Shown: positions 7,241 to 17,296, numbered from the stretch's first letter. The stretch: DNA of 64,000 nt from Anaerolineaceae bacterium (GCA_009772985.1 WOUS01000007.1:1-64000), one strand, 5' to 3'. Notes: generated by a model from the letters alone, not told the origin. Numbers and translations are program-made.

Positions 7241-8092
7241 ATGTACCGCAAATTCCTTCCCCTCCTGCTGGCCGCGGCCCTCGTCCTTTCGGCCTGCAGC
7301 CTGCGCATCAGCATCCCGATTACGCAGACCACCGGTCCGACCACCACCGACCGCATCAGCATCCCGCTGCCCGACACGGACGGGACCGTCCACCTGAATC
7401 TGGCCTTCGGCGCGGGGACGCTCAACCTCTCGCCCGGCGCGGCCAACCTGGTGGACGGCACCGCCGCCTACAACGTGCCGGACCTCAAGCCGGAAGTGAC
7501 GACCACCGGCAGCGTCGTCCGCATCGAGCAGGGCGACTACCAGTTGACCGGCATCCCCGACCTGTCGAACCTCAAGAACGAGTGGAACCTCCAACTGGGC
7601 GGCGTCCCGCTGGACCTCGAGATTGCCGGCGGCGCGTACACGGCGGAATATGCCCTGGGCGGCCTGGCGCTGGTCAACCTGACCATCCGGGACGGCGCCT
7701 CGCGCGTGACCCTGTCCTTCGACGAGCCGAACGCGGCTGAAATGAACCTGCTGCGCTACGAGACCGGCGCGTCCAATGTCTCGATGATCGGCCTGGCGAA
7801 CGCCAACTTTGCCTCGATGGAATTCGCCAGCGGCGCGGGCAACTACACGCTCGACTTCTCCGGCGAACTGAAGCGCGCCGCCAGCGTGATGATCGAGACG
7901 GGCGTCAGCAACCTGACGCTGGTCATCCCCGAAGGCATCCCGGTGCAGATCACGGTGCAGGGGGCGCTGGCGAACGTGGCGCACGGTTCGGGCTGGAACA
8001 AGGACGGCAGCGTTTATACCCAGACCGGCGAGGGGCCGGGGCTGGTGATCGTGATCGAGATCGGGGCCGGCAACCTGACCATCACGCGGTGA
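7241..8092 (+). CDS. Lipoprotein with toast-rack/LiaF-like beta domain
   Basis: Protein of 283 residues with a lipoprotein signal ending LSAC (Cys19). After a Thr-rich linker it consists of repetitive Gly/Asn/Leu strands such as FGAGTLNLSPGA, SGAGNYTLDF and EIGAGNLTI. This pattern resembles the beta-helical toast-rack domain and its DUF2154-type C-terminal part found in LiaF-like envelope proteins. It is probably anchored outside the membrane; no enzymatic motif is visible. AAAGGAG precedes ATG 7241. It has its own terminator, so it is likely a single-gene unit. Confidence 0.6.
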   Translation: MYRKFLPLLLAAALVLSACSLRISIPITQTTGPTTTDRISIPLPDTDGTVHLNLAFGAGTLNLSPGAANLVDGTAAYNVPDLKPEVTTTGSVVRIEQGDYQLTGIPDLSNLKNEWNLQLGGVPLDLEIAGGAYTAEYALGGLALVNLTIRDGASRVTLSFDEPNAAEMNLLRYETGASNVSMIGLANANFASMEFASGAGNYTLDFSGELKRAASVMIETGVSNLTLVIPEGIPVQITVQGALANVAHGSGWNKDGSVYTQTGEGPGLVIVIEIGAGNLTITR

Positions 8093-8108
8093 CCGGCTCA
8101 CGGCGCTG

Positions 8109-8166
8109 CCCTGAGCGTGTCGAAGGGTCCGCGCCCGCCCCGCCTTTGCCCGAGGCGGGGCGTTTT
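8109..8166 (+). terminator. Short palindromic repeat followed by terminator
   Basis: CCCTGAGCGTGTCGAAGGG (8109-8127) is a short palindrome of a kind widely dispersed in bacterial genomes. It is followed by GCCCCGCC (8137-8144) pairing with GGCGGGGC (8154-8161) and then GTTTTCGTC, a terminator for the lipoprotein gene. Confidence 0.75.
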
Positions 8167-8227
8167 CGTCCCGCGTCGCCTGTAAAAACGGAGTAAAAGG
8201 TCATATTTAGTCGGTGACTTCCCTCAC

Positions 8228-8256
8228 TTGCCCCGCGCCCCCCGCCGAAATACAAT
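8228..8256 (+). promoter_or_regulatory. Promoter of the Rrf2 regulator gene
   Basis: TTGCCC (8228-8233) and TACAAT (8251-8256) are separated by exactly 17 nt, a good housekeeping-type promoter 40 nt before the regulator start. Confidence 0.6.
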
Positions 8257-8296
8257 ATAAAAGGATAAACTTTGTTGGATTAGTGAGAGGAAAACC

Positions 8297-8695
8297 ATGC
8301 AGATCACCCGCCAGGCCGATTACGCCATCCGCGCCGTCCGCTACCTTTCCAAACAGGGGTTGACCCAGCGTTCCGCCACCAGCACGGTGGCGCGGGAAAT
8401 GAAAATCCCGCCGTCGTTCCTTGCCAAGATCATTTCGCAGTTGTCCATTGCCGGGCTGCTGCACACCTCGCGCGGGGCGCGCGGCGGAGTCTCGCTGGCG
8501 CGTGAACCGAAAGAAATCTCCCTGCTCGACGTGGTGGAGGCGATTGACGGGCCGATCCTGCTCAACGAGTGCGTCGGCGACCCGGCCGCCTGCGCGTTCG
8601 TGGACGAGTGCCCGATGCACCCCATCTGGACCGATGTCCAGAAGACCCTGGTGGACCGCCTGCGCGCGACCAGTTTTGCGAGTTTTAAGAAGTAA
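8297..8695 (+). CDS. Rrf2-family transcriptional regulator with Fe-S cysteines
   Basis: Protein of 132 residues with the Rrf2 winged helix (MQITRQADYAIRAVRYLS and ARGGVSLA wing). It has three Cys residues at 92, 99 and 105 (CVGDPAAC, then DEC), the spacing used by IscR/NsrR-type members to bind an Fe-S cluster. It is likely a sensor of Fe-S status, redox or NO. GAGAGG lies upstream of ATG. No isc/suf or NO genes are adjacent, so its target is unknown. Confidence 0.85.
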   Translation: MQITRQADYAIRAVRYLSKQGLTQRSATSTVAREMKIPPSFLAKIISQLSIAGLLHTSRGARGGVSLAREPKEISLLDVVEAIDGPILLNECVGDPAACAFVDECPMHPIWTDVQKTLVDRLRATSFASFKK

Positions 8696-8782
8696 AGTCT
8701 ATCTTTCCCTGCTCATGCCTTCTCCCCGTTATCTGCGAGAAGGCTTACCATATTCAAAATTCAAACGATAAAGGATAAATTT

Positions 8783-9172
8783 ATGAAAATACTCCGTCCG
8801 ATCCTTGCAATGCTGACATTCCTTGCCCTGGGTTTCCTGGCAGATTATGTTTTGGACAGGGTTGTCCCGGGCGATCCGCTGCCCTATTATTGGTCTGCTC
8901 TCCTGTGCCAGGTCATCTTTGGGGCATTGTTCCTGCTGCTCGTATATTTCACCCTGCACAAGGGATGGCTGACCCACGGGACCGCGATCGCCTATGTGGT
9001 CGTTGGCGGGGTGATCCTCCTCTGGACTCCCGGGCTGGTAAGCCTCATGCAAAAGTATCCCGACCTGAGGGTGCCGGGCTTCACGCCGCGCTCCTTTTTC
9101 ATCATGGCAGGCGTAATCGTGGCCGTGACCGGCGTCTTAGCCCTGCTGCCAAAGAAGAAAAAACGCAAGTAA
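8783..9172 (+). CDS. Small integral membrane protein
   Basis: Protein of 129 residues with four likely membrane spans (about 5-25, 38-60, 66-86, 102-122) and a strongly basic tail KKKKRK, giving a cytoplasmic C-terminus. No domain is recognised. An AAGGA lies upstream of ATG 8783. A terminator follows at 9199-9234. It lies at the edge of the AT-rich lipoprotein insert. Confidence 0.6.
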   Translation: MKILRPILAMLTFLALGFLADYVLDRVVPGDPLPYYWSALLCQVIFGALFLLLVYFTLHKGWLTHGTAIAYVVVGGVILLWTPGLVSLMQKYPDLRVPGFTPRSFFIMAGVIVAVTGVLALLPKKKKRK

Positions 9173-9198
9173 ATTAAGGATGGCTCCGCTATCCTGCC

Positions 9199-9234
9199 CC
9201 TCCCGGCGTATAATTGCCGGGAGGATTTTTATTC
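9199..9234 (+). terminator. Rho-independent terminator
   Basis: CCTCCCGGC pairs with GCCGGGAGG around GTATAATT and is followed by ATTTTTATT. Confidence 0.85.
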
Positions 9235-9253
9235 CACGAAAAGGAGTTATCCT

Positions 9254-9991
9254 ATGTCTGCACCTCGCACCGTCCGCGCCCCGCGGCATTCCTTGCTCGC
9301 AGCGCAACTCTTCCTGATGCTTTTCGGTTTTGGATGCGGTTTAGCGACGACTGTTACGGCAACGCCTTCACCAGACAATAACAGCGTGCAAGTCTTGTAT
9401 CCAACGGGGATAGAAACACGCCGTCTTGATAACGGGGTGATCGCTGTTCTCGATCATAAAGGGCACTATTTTATGGGCTTTGGCGAAAAATGGCAGGTGG
9501 GAGCATTTCATGAAGATTTTCTCCCCACAGTCGAAAAATATGCGCAGATCAATTTGTCTGTTAAATCCATTTTTGAGGTACTTTATCAAAACGATTCCTC
9601 TCTGCGAATATACGCGGTTGACACGTCTCCGGAACATCTCACGGACAAGACAGCGACAGTCATCTATATCGGTATGTTTCAAGACCAGCAACACTTGCAA
9701 GCCACGTTGAATGATATGGCGGCAGATTTAATAGAAAACATCAATTCCGATGGCAGACTCGAAGTGACTCGCACGTTGGCAGGGGAATCGAACTATGCTA
9801 TTCCGTTTATCATTTTGTTGACTGAATCAAGATCGAAAACGGATACGCCGTTTCCCGTTTATGGAGCATCTGTGCTGATTAAGACCGAAGAGGCCTACCT
9901 TGAAATGTCGTATATTACCTTTGATGGAACCATTGATATCATTGATGAGTTGAACCCCATACTGGCATCTTTTGTTACTTTTGTGGAATGA
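9254..9991 (+). CDS. AT-rich lipoprotein gene with a hutU-like start
   Basis: Predicted 245-residue protein. The first ten residues, MSAPRTVRAP, are those of the urocanase encoded downstream, after which a hydrophobic stretch ends in a Cys-containing FGCG that could be a lipobox. The rest has no recognised domain. Base composition is clearly lower in GC than the neighbouring genes, which suggests transfer. AAGGAG precedes ATG. The frame overlaps the next frame by 4 nt only if the latter uses its upstream ATG. The graft of a urocanase N-terminus onto an export signal is odd. Confidence 0.6.
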   Translation: MSAPRTVRAPRHSLLAAQLFLMLFGFGCGLATTVTATPSPDNNSVQVLYPTGIETRRLDNGVIAVLDHKGHYFMGFGEKWQVGAFHEDFLPTVEKYAQINLSVKSIFEVLYQNDSSLRIYAVDTSPEHLTDKTATVIYIGMFQDQQHLQATLNDMAADLIENINSDGRLEVTRTLAGESNYAIPFIILLTESRSKTDTPFPVYGASVLIKTEEAYLEMSYITFDGTIDIIDELNPILASFVTFVE

Positions 9992-10005
9992 TAAGGAGAC
10001 TCACT

Positions 10006-10785
10006 ATGTCCGGACCTCGCACCGTCCACTCATCGGAGGAATCTCAACTCACCAATAAAAAAGGACTAAAAAACATTCCCGCCTTCAGATTCACACTATT
10101 GAGCGTCCTCTTCATAACCTCGGCCTGCGGGGTTGTTCACACGCCGGAGCCGATTCCACTGACCGCCACACCGACATTATTACCAGAACAAATCCCGCAT
10201 CCTCTCATCGAAACACTTCCTGATAATAATGTTCAAGTGACGGACCAAATCAGTGGTTATCAACTTGTATTTTCCACAGACTGGATCGTAGCAGATGTTT
10301 CTTGGTCGTTGGAGCAAGATTTACAGAATATCGCGGATGCAGCAGAAGGATGGCCTTATCAAGTAGAACAGATACTTGTAAACTCGCTTGAAATACTGGG
10401 GGAAAACCTCCAAGTGACAGCGATTGACGCGAATGAAAACCACCGCCCTGGGGGAATAGCACCATATGCCAATATTGTTGTTTATCCAGGGAAGCCCGAT
10501 AGCACACCATATAGATTTTCTATCGTTGTTGCAAACAACTTGTTGCAGTTTTGCCCATCTTGTGAAATACTATTTGCGGACAGTAAACAAAATTCCTACG
10601 GCGATACAATCGGTGTAGTCACCTACAAAGATTCGCAGAATCCGGGTGTATTCCAAGAAATTCTGCTCATCTTAACCGACAGAGCCGCAATAATAGTTTC
10701 TATTACAGCCGAAGGGCAAAATCAAGAATTTCAAATTGAAAGTATCTGCGAACCGGTTTTTAATTCAATTAGAATACTACCCTAA
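10006..10785 (+). CDS. Second AT-rich lipoprotein gene with a hutU-like start
   Basis: Predicted 259-residue protein starting MSGPRTVHSSEES, again matching the first codons of hutU at nucleotide level (20 of 22 with the copy at 9254). A basic region and hydrophobic core end in lipobox ITSAC, followed by a Thr/Pro linker as in surface lipoproteins. The remainder resembles no family I recognise. ATG 10006 is preferred over ATG 9988 because AAGGAG lies 8 nt before it and because of the shared start. Composition is AT-rich. hutU follows after 15 nt. Confidence 0.6.
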   Translation: MSGPRTVHSSEESQLTNKKGLKNIPAFRFTLLSVLFITSACGVVHTPEPIPLTATPTLLPEQIPHPLIETLPDNNVQVTDQISGYQLVFSTDWIVADVSWSLEQDLQNIADAAEGWPYQVEQILVNSLEILGENLQVTAIDANENHRPGGIAPYANIVVYPGKPDSTPYRFSIVVANNLLQFCPSCEILFADSKQNSYGDTIGVVTYKDSQNPGVFQEILLILTDRAAIIVSITAEGQNQEFQIESICEPVFNSIRILP

Positions 10786-10800
10786 ATTGAGGAGAATGGT

Positions 10801-12456
10801 ATGTCTTCACTCCGCACCGTCCGCGCCCCACGCGGAACAACCCTGACCTGTAAATCCTGGCTGACCGAAGCCCCCTTCCGCATGATCCAGAACAACCTGG
10901 ACCCCGATGTGGCCGAGCGTCCAGAAGACCTGGTCGTCTACGGCGGGCGCGGACAGGCGGCGCGCAACTGGGAATGTTTCGACGCCATTCTCGAATCGCT
11001 CAAAAATCTCGAAGATGATGAAACACTGCTGGTGCAATCCGGCAAGCCGGTGGCCGTCTTCAAGTCCCACCGCGACGCGCCGCGCGTGCTGATCGCCAAC
11101 TCCAACCTCGTCCCGCACTGGGCCACCTGGGAGCACTTCGACAAACTTGCCGCCCAGGGTCTCATCATGTACGGCCAGATGACCGCCGGTTCGTGGATCT
11201 ACATCGGCACGCAGGGCATCCTGCAAGGCACGTACGAGACCTTCGGCGCGCTCGCCAGGTTGCGCGGCTGGGGCTCGCTCAAGGGCAAGTTCTGTCTCAC
11301 CGCCGGTCTGGGCGGGATGGGCGGCGCGCAGCCGCTGGCCATCACCATGAACGAGGGCGTCGGCCTGATCGTGGAAGTGGACCCCGCCCGCGCCAAGCGC
11401 CGCCTCAACATTGGCTACGTGGACCGGGTGGTGGATAATCTCGAAGAAGCGATGACCCTGGTTGAGGAGTTCAAAGATAAGGAGAAGCCGCAGTCCATCG
11501 GCCTGATCGGCAACGCCGCGGACGTGTACCAGGAACTGGCGACGCGCGGCGTCATCCCGGATGTGGTGACAGACCAAACGTCCGCGCACGAAGCGCTGAT
11601 GTACGTGCCGACCGGGTTGTCGGTCCCGGCGGCGGACGAACTGCGCAAATCCAATCCGGAAGAGTACAAAAAGCGAGCAATGGCTTCGATGGCGCAACAT
11701 GTGAAAGCCATGCTCGAGTTCCAGCGCAAGGGCGCGGAAGTGTTCGACTACGGCAACAACCTGCGCCAGCAGGCCTACAACCACGGCGTGACGGACGCCT
11801 TCGAGTTCCCCGGCTTCGTCCCGGCCTACATCCGTCCGCTGTTCTGCGAGGGCAAGGGCCCGTTCCGCTGGGTGGCGCTCTCCGGCGACCCGCAGGATAT
11901 TTACAAGACGGACGCGGCGGTGCTGGACCTGTTCCCTGCCGACGACCACCTGCGCCGCTGGCTGACGCTGGCGCGCGAAAAAATCCCGTTCCAGGGACTG
12001 CCGGCGCGCATCTGTTGGCTGGGTTACGGCGAACGCGCCAAAGCCGGGCTGAAGTTCAACGAGATGGTGGCGAACGGGACCCTGAAAGCGCCCATCGTGA
12101 TTGGGCGCGACCACCTCGACTGCGGCTCGGTCGCCAGTCCCAACCGCGAGACCGAAGCCATGAAAGACGGCTCCGACGCCATCTCCGACTGGGCCATCCT
12201 GAATGCCATGATCAACGCCGTCGGCGGCGCGACGTGGGTCTCGTTCCACCACGGCGGGGGCGTGGGCATCGGCTACAGCCAGCACGCCGGCCAGGTCATC
12301 GTGGCGGACGGGACACCCGAAGCCGCGGCCCGCCTCGAACGCGTCCTGACCACCGACCCGGGCATGGGCATTGTCCGGCACGCAGATGCCGGGTACGAGC
12401 AGGCCATCGAAGCGGCCAAGCGTCACGGGTTGAAGATGCCGATGTTGAAGGGGTAG
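10801..12456 (+). CDS. hutU: Urocanate hydratase (urocanase)
   Basis: Protein of 551 residues, normal for urocanase, which uses tightly bound NAD+ to hydrate urocanate in histidine degradation. Visible family motifs include [35 protein letters not shown], the NAD-binding [12 protein letters not shown] and the active-site region [24 protein letters not shown] precedes ATG 10801. No other hut genes are in the window. Its first codons are duplicated at 9254 and 10006, and its last 36 nt at 13063, so it sits within a locus of repeated insertion or duplication. Confidence 0.96.
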   Translation: MSSLRTVRAPRGTTLTCKSWLTEAPFRMIQNNLDPDVAERPEDLVVYGGRGQAARNWECFDAILESLKNLEDDETLLVQSGKPVAVFKSHRDAPRVLIANSNLVPHWATWEHFDKLAAQGLIMYGQMTAGSWIYIGTQGILQGTYETFGALARLRGWGSLKGKFCLTAGLGGMGGAQPLAITMNEGVGLIVEVDPARAKRRLNIGYVDRVVDNLEEAMTLVEEFKDKEKPQSIGLIGNAADVYQELATRGVIPDVVTDQTSAHEALMYVPTGLSVPAADELRKSNPEEYKKRAMASMAQHVKAMLEFQRKGAEVFDYGNNLRQQAYNHGVTDAFEFPGFVPAYIRPLFCEGKGPFRWVALSGDPQDIYKTDAAVLDLFPADDHLRRWLTLAREKIPFQGLPARICWLGYGERAKAGLKFNEMVANGTLKAPIVIGRDHLDCGSVASPNRETEAMKDGSDAISDWAILNAMINAVGGATWVSFHHGGGVGIGYSQHAGQVIVADGTPEAAARLERVLTTDPGMGIVRHADAGYEQAIEAAKRHGLKMPMLKG

Positions 12457-12487
12457 GAGGAAGGGAACGGTTGTCATCCGAGGCAAC

Positions 12488-12520
12488 GAAAAATCCCGGC
12501 GCCGAAGCACCGGGATTTTC
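12488..12520. terminator. Bidirectional terminator after hutU
   Basis: GAAAAATCCCGG pairs with CCGGGATTTTC around a 10-nt loop; T-rich on both strands, serving hutU and possibly the convergent cold-shock gene. Confidence 0.85.
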
Positions 12521-12527
12521 AGTTCTG

Positions 12528-12571
12528 GTTTGCTCCCTCCCCGATTTTCAGGGGAGGGGGAGCGGGTGAGG
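12528..12571. repeat. GC-rich dispersed palindrome
   Basis: CTCCCTCCCCGA and AGGGGAGGGGGAG form an imperfect palindrome ending GGGTGAGG. The same type of element with CCCTCACCC/GGGTGAGGG ends is seen at 39339-39392 and inside the SEFIR gene. Confidence 0.5.
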
Positions 12572-12572
12572 C

Positions 12573-12788
12573 TTACGCGGCGACCACGGTGACGTTGGTG
12601 GCCTGCGGGCCTTTAGGGCCTTGCTCGACTTCGAATTCGACCTTCTGGCCTTCTTCGAGGTTCTTGAAGCCGTCGCCCTGGATGGCGGAGAAGTGGACGA
12701 AGACGTCCGGGCCGCCCTCGCGGGTGATGAAGCCGTAGCCTTTGCCGCCATTAAACCACTTGACGGTACCGGTGATGCGATCAGACAT
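12573..12788 (-). CDS. Cold-shock protein (CspA family)
   Basis: Protein of 71 residues: a single OB-fold cold-shock domain with RNP1 KGYGFI and RNP2 VFVHF, ending [10 protein letters not shown]. It binds single-stranded RNA/DNA and melts mRNA structure. The start at [12 protein letters not shown] (12788) fits the family; a longer reading from 12842 would use leader sequence. A 135-nt leader with its own promoter, a terminator-like hairpin and a hairpin around the ribosome-binding site precedes it, the usual style for a cold-regulated gene. Confidence 0.95.
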   Translation of the reverse strand: MSDRITGTVKWFNGGKGYGFITREGGPDVFVHFSAIQGDGFKNLEEGQKVEFEVEQGPKGPQATNVTVVAA

Positions 12789-12923
12789 TGTGTTTGCCTC
12801 CTTTGGCAAATGAAAAAATGGTTGGTGATACCCGTGTTCCACGGACAGTCAAACAAAAAAGCCCACGGATTGGACCGTGAGCCGACATCGTTTCTTATGC
12901 AACGCGAACTTCTGGTATCCTAC
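12789..12923 (-). promoter_or_regulatory. Long structured leader of the cold-shock gene
   Basis: On the minus strand TTTGCC and GGCAAA form a 6-bp stem around AAAGGA, burying part of the AAAGGAGG ribosome-binding site about 5 nt before ATG. Further upstream GCTCACGG pairs with CCGTGGGC and is followed by TTTTTTG (12854-12882), a terminator inside the leader. Together they suggest conditional control, possibly thermal. Confidence 0.6.
12854..12882 (-). terminator. Attenuator-like terminator inside the csp leader
   Basis: An 8-bp stem with one G-T pair followed by six T on the minus strand, lying between the csp promoter and its start codon. Confidence 0.65.
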
Positions 12924-12929
12924 GGCAAG

Positions 12930-12958
12930 ATATTATCATGCTTGTCGGGATGAGTCAA
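12930..12958 (-). promoter_or_regulatory. Promoter of the cold-shock gene
   Basis: On the minus strand TTGACT (12958-12953) and TAATAT (12935-12930) are 17 nt apart, giving a predicted start near 12923 and a leader of about 135 nt. Confidence 0.7.
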
Positions 12959-13062
12959 TCGGCAGTTTTTGGATTTTTGCATCGGCTGTTCATCGCGCAG
13001 GGCGCTGGGCGCGCCGAAAACTTCCGGGGCGGCGACCCCCGGAAGTCTGGCAATCCTCTGCG

Positions 13063-13098
13063 CGTCACGAGTTGGAGATGCCGATGTTGAAGGGATGA
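13063..13098 (+). repeat. Copy of the hutU 3' end
   Basis: This 36-bp segment matches the last 36 bp of hutU (12421-12456) at 31 positions and in the same orientation. It would still encode the C-terminal residues MPMLKG and a stop. The cold-shock gene lies between the two copies. Confidence 0.75.
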
Positions 13099-13183
13099 TG
13101 TCAGTTTACGGCATATTTGCAGGACCGGGGATGATAAAATTGGTCATTCTCAGGAAGTCAAACGCAGCGCAGGAGGTGGAGTT

Positions 13184-13819
13184 TTGAACGAGGTCCTTTC
13201 CAACGTGATCGTGATAATCATCCTGGCCGTTCTAGGCGGGGGCATTTTCCTGTTTGCGCGGCGCAGGCAGGCCGCCGCCGAGAAGAGACTGGCGCAGACG
13301 GCGCAGGAGCATGGTTGGCAGCTGGAGACGGTCCGCGAGCCGCTGGTTTGGGGTATGCGCATCACCGGCCGCGGCTGGACCCTGGAAGCCCTCTCCCGCT
13401 CGAGCGGCGCGGAGGCAGGACCCGGTTCGAGCAATGTGGCGATGTCCACGCGCTGGCAGGCGGACCGCGGGGGCAGCACGCTGGCCCTTGGACCGCGGCG
13501 CGGCGACGCGGGGTTGGCGGGACAGTTTGCCGGTCCGCTGATGCGGAAGTTCACCGGGGCGGACATGCGCGAGGTCCAGTTGAAGGACGCCGCGCTGGCA
13601 GGGAAGTACATGCTGTGGGCGGAAAATCCCGCCGAGGCGGGGTCCCTGTTTACGCCGGGAGTGGAGGCGGCCATGTTGGCCTGGAAGAAGGTCCCGCCGG
13701 TAGTGCGGCGTGATGGCTCGGGCCTGCAAATGGAGATCGCCGGGGAGCGCCTGAAAAAACCGGATGACCTGCTGGCGTTCATCCGGATTGGGGAAGCCCT
13801 GCTGGACGCGGCAGCCTGA
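13184..13819 (+). CDS. Membrane-anchored protein of unknown function
   Basis: Protein of 211 residues with one N-terminal membrane helix (about 5-25, VIVIIILAVLGGGIFLF) followed by RRR, so most of it faces the cytoplasm. The soluble part has no family I recognise. It contains repeated short Arg/Gly-rich strands and a VEAAMLAWKK segment. The start is TTG at 13184, supported by AGGAGG 7 nt upstream. It lies just beyond the hutU 3'-end repeat and has no obvious partner. Confidence 0.65.
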   Translation: MNEVLSNVIVIIILAVLGGGIFLFARRRQAAAEKRLAQTAQEHGWQLETVREPLVWGMRITGRGWTLEALSRSSGAEAGPGSSNVAMSTRWQADRGGSTLALGPRRGDAGLAGQFAGPLMRKFTGADMREVQLKDAALAGKYMLWAENPAEAGSLFTPGVEAAMLAWKKVPPVVRRDGSGLQMEIAGERLKKPDDLLAFIRIGEALLDAAA

Positions 13820-14192
13820 CCCGTTCAGCGAAAGGAACCCGCCATGAAGGAAGTTTTGCATACGTTCACGAACTGAAACGCGTGCTGGAGATCCACGCAC
13901 AGCATTTTCTTCAAACTGGAGATGGGCTGTCTTGGCTTGCAAGTAGCGACACTCCCCCTTCTTCCGCGCCTTGATCTTGCGGTCAACGCCGGGGGATGGA
14001 ATCCCCCGGCTGGGATGGCAAGCCGTCCAAGGAAGGCTGCGCGTCTGCCAATTAGCATGGGAACTTCATCCCCTCGCAGGTTAAAAGACTGGCACAACGC
14101 ATCTCGAAAGAGAAAACCTCGCAAGGATGGGCTGTTTTACAAACCTCCAATACATTGTAAAAATCAAAGAAAACTGATATATTCATGCCAAT
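13820..14192. other. Gene-poor spacer with decayed sequence
   Basis: No convincing gene is seen. A ten-codon frame at 13843 with a GAAAGGA upstream is too short to support. A GC hairpin CCGGGGGATGGAATCCCCCGG lies near 13990 (GGGGGAT/ATCCCCC stem). The right end holds one of the two 36-bp imperfect repeats that flank fic. The last 60 nt are AT-rich with TATATT, a possible promoter for fic. Confidence 0.5.
14075..14110 (+). repeat. Left imperfect direct repeat flanking fic
   Basis: It matches 15282-15317 at 27 of 36 positions in the same orientation (shared core AGACTGG and CTCGAAA). It lies 82 nt before the fic start. Confidence 0.5.
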
Positions 14193-15275
14193 ATGTCATT
14201 CGATCCAACATATCCCCACCGGCTTGCCCCGCTTCCGCCCCAAAAAGCCATCGCCAATACCGATTTTGGCGACCTGCTGATCAAGGCGCGTGTGGAACTG
14301 GCGGAACTGAAAGGCGCGTGCGGGCAAATCCCGAATCCGCTCCTGCTCATGTCGCCTGCCATCATCCGCGAATCGGTTGCCAGTTCAAATATCGAGAACA
14401 TCAACACCACCCTGGCGGATGTGCTCCAGTGGCAGTTATTTCCAGAAGCGGAGCAACGCCAGCCCGACAAGGAAGTCCTGCGATATCGCACTGCCATGGA
14501 ATGGGGATTTGAAAACGCTGGAAAATACGCATTGTCTTCACGGCTCATCACGGGCATCCAGGCGCGTTTGATTCCCGATGGCAATGGTCAATACCGCCGC
14601 GAGCAAAACCAGATCGCCAACCTTGCCAGCCGTGAAAGTTTGTATACCCCGCCCAGCGCAAGCGACATTCCCAGCCTGATCGGCAATTGGGAAAACTACG
14701 CCAATGCAGCGGACGAGACGCTCGACCCGCTGATCCGCGTCATCATTTCCCATTATCAATTCGAAGCCATCCATCCGTTCCGTGACGGGAATGGCCGGAC
14801 GGGGCGTATTCTGATGATCCTTCACATAATCCAGTATGGCTTGCTTCAGTTTCCCGTCCTGTACATCAGTGGTTACATCAACCAGCGCCGCGCGGATTAT
14901 TACCGTCACCTTCTGGCTGTGACGAAGGATCAAAACTGGCACGGCTTTATCGAGTACATGCTCCACGGTTTTCACGCGAAAGCCATGGAGACCCGCAACG
15001 ATTTAAAAAAGATCACCGTCCTTTTCGATCAAATCAAGGAACAAACAAGGTCGGGGAATAAGAAGATTTACAGGCTAGACCTCGTTGAAGCCATATTTAC
15101 TTATCCCATCATCACGCCCACCAAACTCGCCATCGTATTGAACATGCATTACACGACAACGAGCAAGTACCTGGCGCAATTGGCGGAAATGGGGATTTTG
15201 AAAGAAGCGAAGGTTGGAAAACATCACCTTTTTGCGAATCACAGGCTGCTCGAAATATTAAGCAAGCCGTCATGA
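14193..15275 (+). CDS. Fic-family AMP-transferase with N-terminal inhibitory helix
   Basis: Protein of 360 residues. The Fic core motif HPFRDGNGRTGR begins at His194 and is intact, so nucleotide transfer (usually AMP) to a hydroxyl side chain is expected. The N-terminal SxxxEN inhibitory motif is at Ser64-Glu68-Asn69, which makes this a self-inhibited class II Fic protein. A C-terminal winged-helix segment (about 290-355: IITPTKLAIVLNMHYTTTS) could bind DNA. It is a stand-alone gene flanked by imperfect direct repeats and has lower GC than ettA, which suggests acquisition. Confidence 0.9.
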   Translation: MSFDPTYPHRLAPLPPQKAIANTDFGDLLIKARVELAELKGACGQIPNPLLLMSPAIIRESVASSNIENINTTLADVLQWQLFPEAEQRQPDKEVLRYRTAMEWGFENAGKYALSSRLITGIQARLIPDGNGQYRREQNQIANLASRESLYTPPSASDIPSLIGNWENYANAADETLDPLIRVIISHYQFEAIHPFRDGNGRTGRILMILHIIQYGLLQFPVLYISGYINQRRADYYRHLLAVTKDQNWHGFIEYMLHGFHAKAMETRNDLKKITVLFDQIKEQTRSGNKKIYRLDLVEAIFTYPIITPTKLAIVLNMHYTTTSKYLAQLAEMGILKEAKVGKHHLFANHRLLEILSKPS

Positions 15276-15281
15276 ATCATT

Positions 15282-15317
15282 TGCGGGCTAACAGACTGGG
15301 ATAACGCCCCTCGAAAC
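15282..15317 (+). repeat. Right imperfect direct repeat flanking fic
   Basis: Partner of 14075-14110 (27 of 36 identical), starting 7 nt after the fic stop. Confidence 0.5.
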
Positions 15318-15392
15318 TCCGCTTGAGCGGCCTTGGTTTTTTAGCCTGGAATTTAAACCGCAGGCAATTTTTACGGTACAATTCTTCCACCA

Positions 15393-15427
15393 ATCGTCAA
15401 TCGAAAATCGCAAATCAAAAATCGAGA
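15393..15427 (+). repeat. Degenerate 7-mer repeat before ettA
   Basis: Five consecutive units AATCGTC, AATCGAA, AATCGCA, AATCAAA and AATCGAG keep a strict 7-nt period directly before the start codon. TACAAT lies upstream at about 15377-15382. There is no good ribosome-binding site, so the repeat occupies the place of one. Confidence 0.7.
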
Positions 15428-15432
15428 ACCCC

Positions 15433-17124
<1,692 letters not shown>

Positions 17125-17180
17125 GAAGGAAGAAGGGAAAAGGAACGAGTAAGAAGGAATGAGAAACGAGTAAAAAGGAA

Positions 17181-17216
17181 ATGACAGTCATCGCGAGATG
17201 GCTGCCATTTTTTTGT
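17181..17216 (+). terminator. Terminator after ettA
   Basis: ATGACAGTCAT pairs with ATGGCTGCCAT with one mismatch, followed by seven T. It is preceded by a purine-rich repeat of AAGGAA and AACGAG words. Confidence 0.8.
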
Positions 17217-17227
17217 TGCTGGTTTCG

Positions 17228-17295
17228 ACCCCCTCCGTCCCTACGGGACGCCTCCCCCAAATCCGAAGGATTTGGGGGAGGCTGGGTAGGGGTTG
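17228..17295. repeat. Dispersed GC-rich palindrome
   Basis: CCTCCCCCAAATCC (17251-17264) pairs perfectly with GGATTTGGGGGAGG (17268-17281), flanked by CCCCCTCCGTCCC and GGGTAGGGG. It ends at the stop codon of the minus-strand SEFIR gene and may serve as its terminator. A related 20-bp stem lies before gyrB. Confidence 0.7.
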
Positions 17296-17296
17296 A

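Noticed and set aside
13922-14512. 196-residue open frame before and into fic
   Set aside because: It overlaps fic in another frame, has no family resemblance and no ribosome-binding site.
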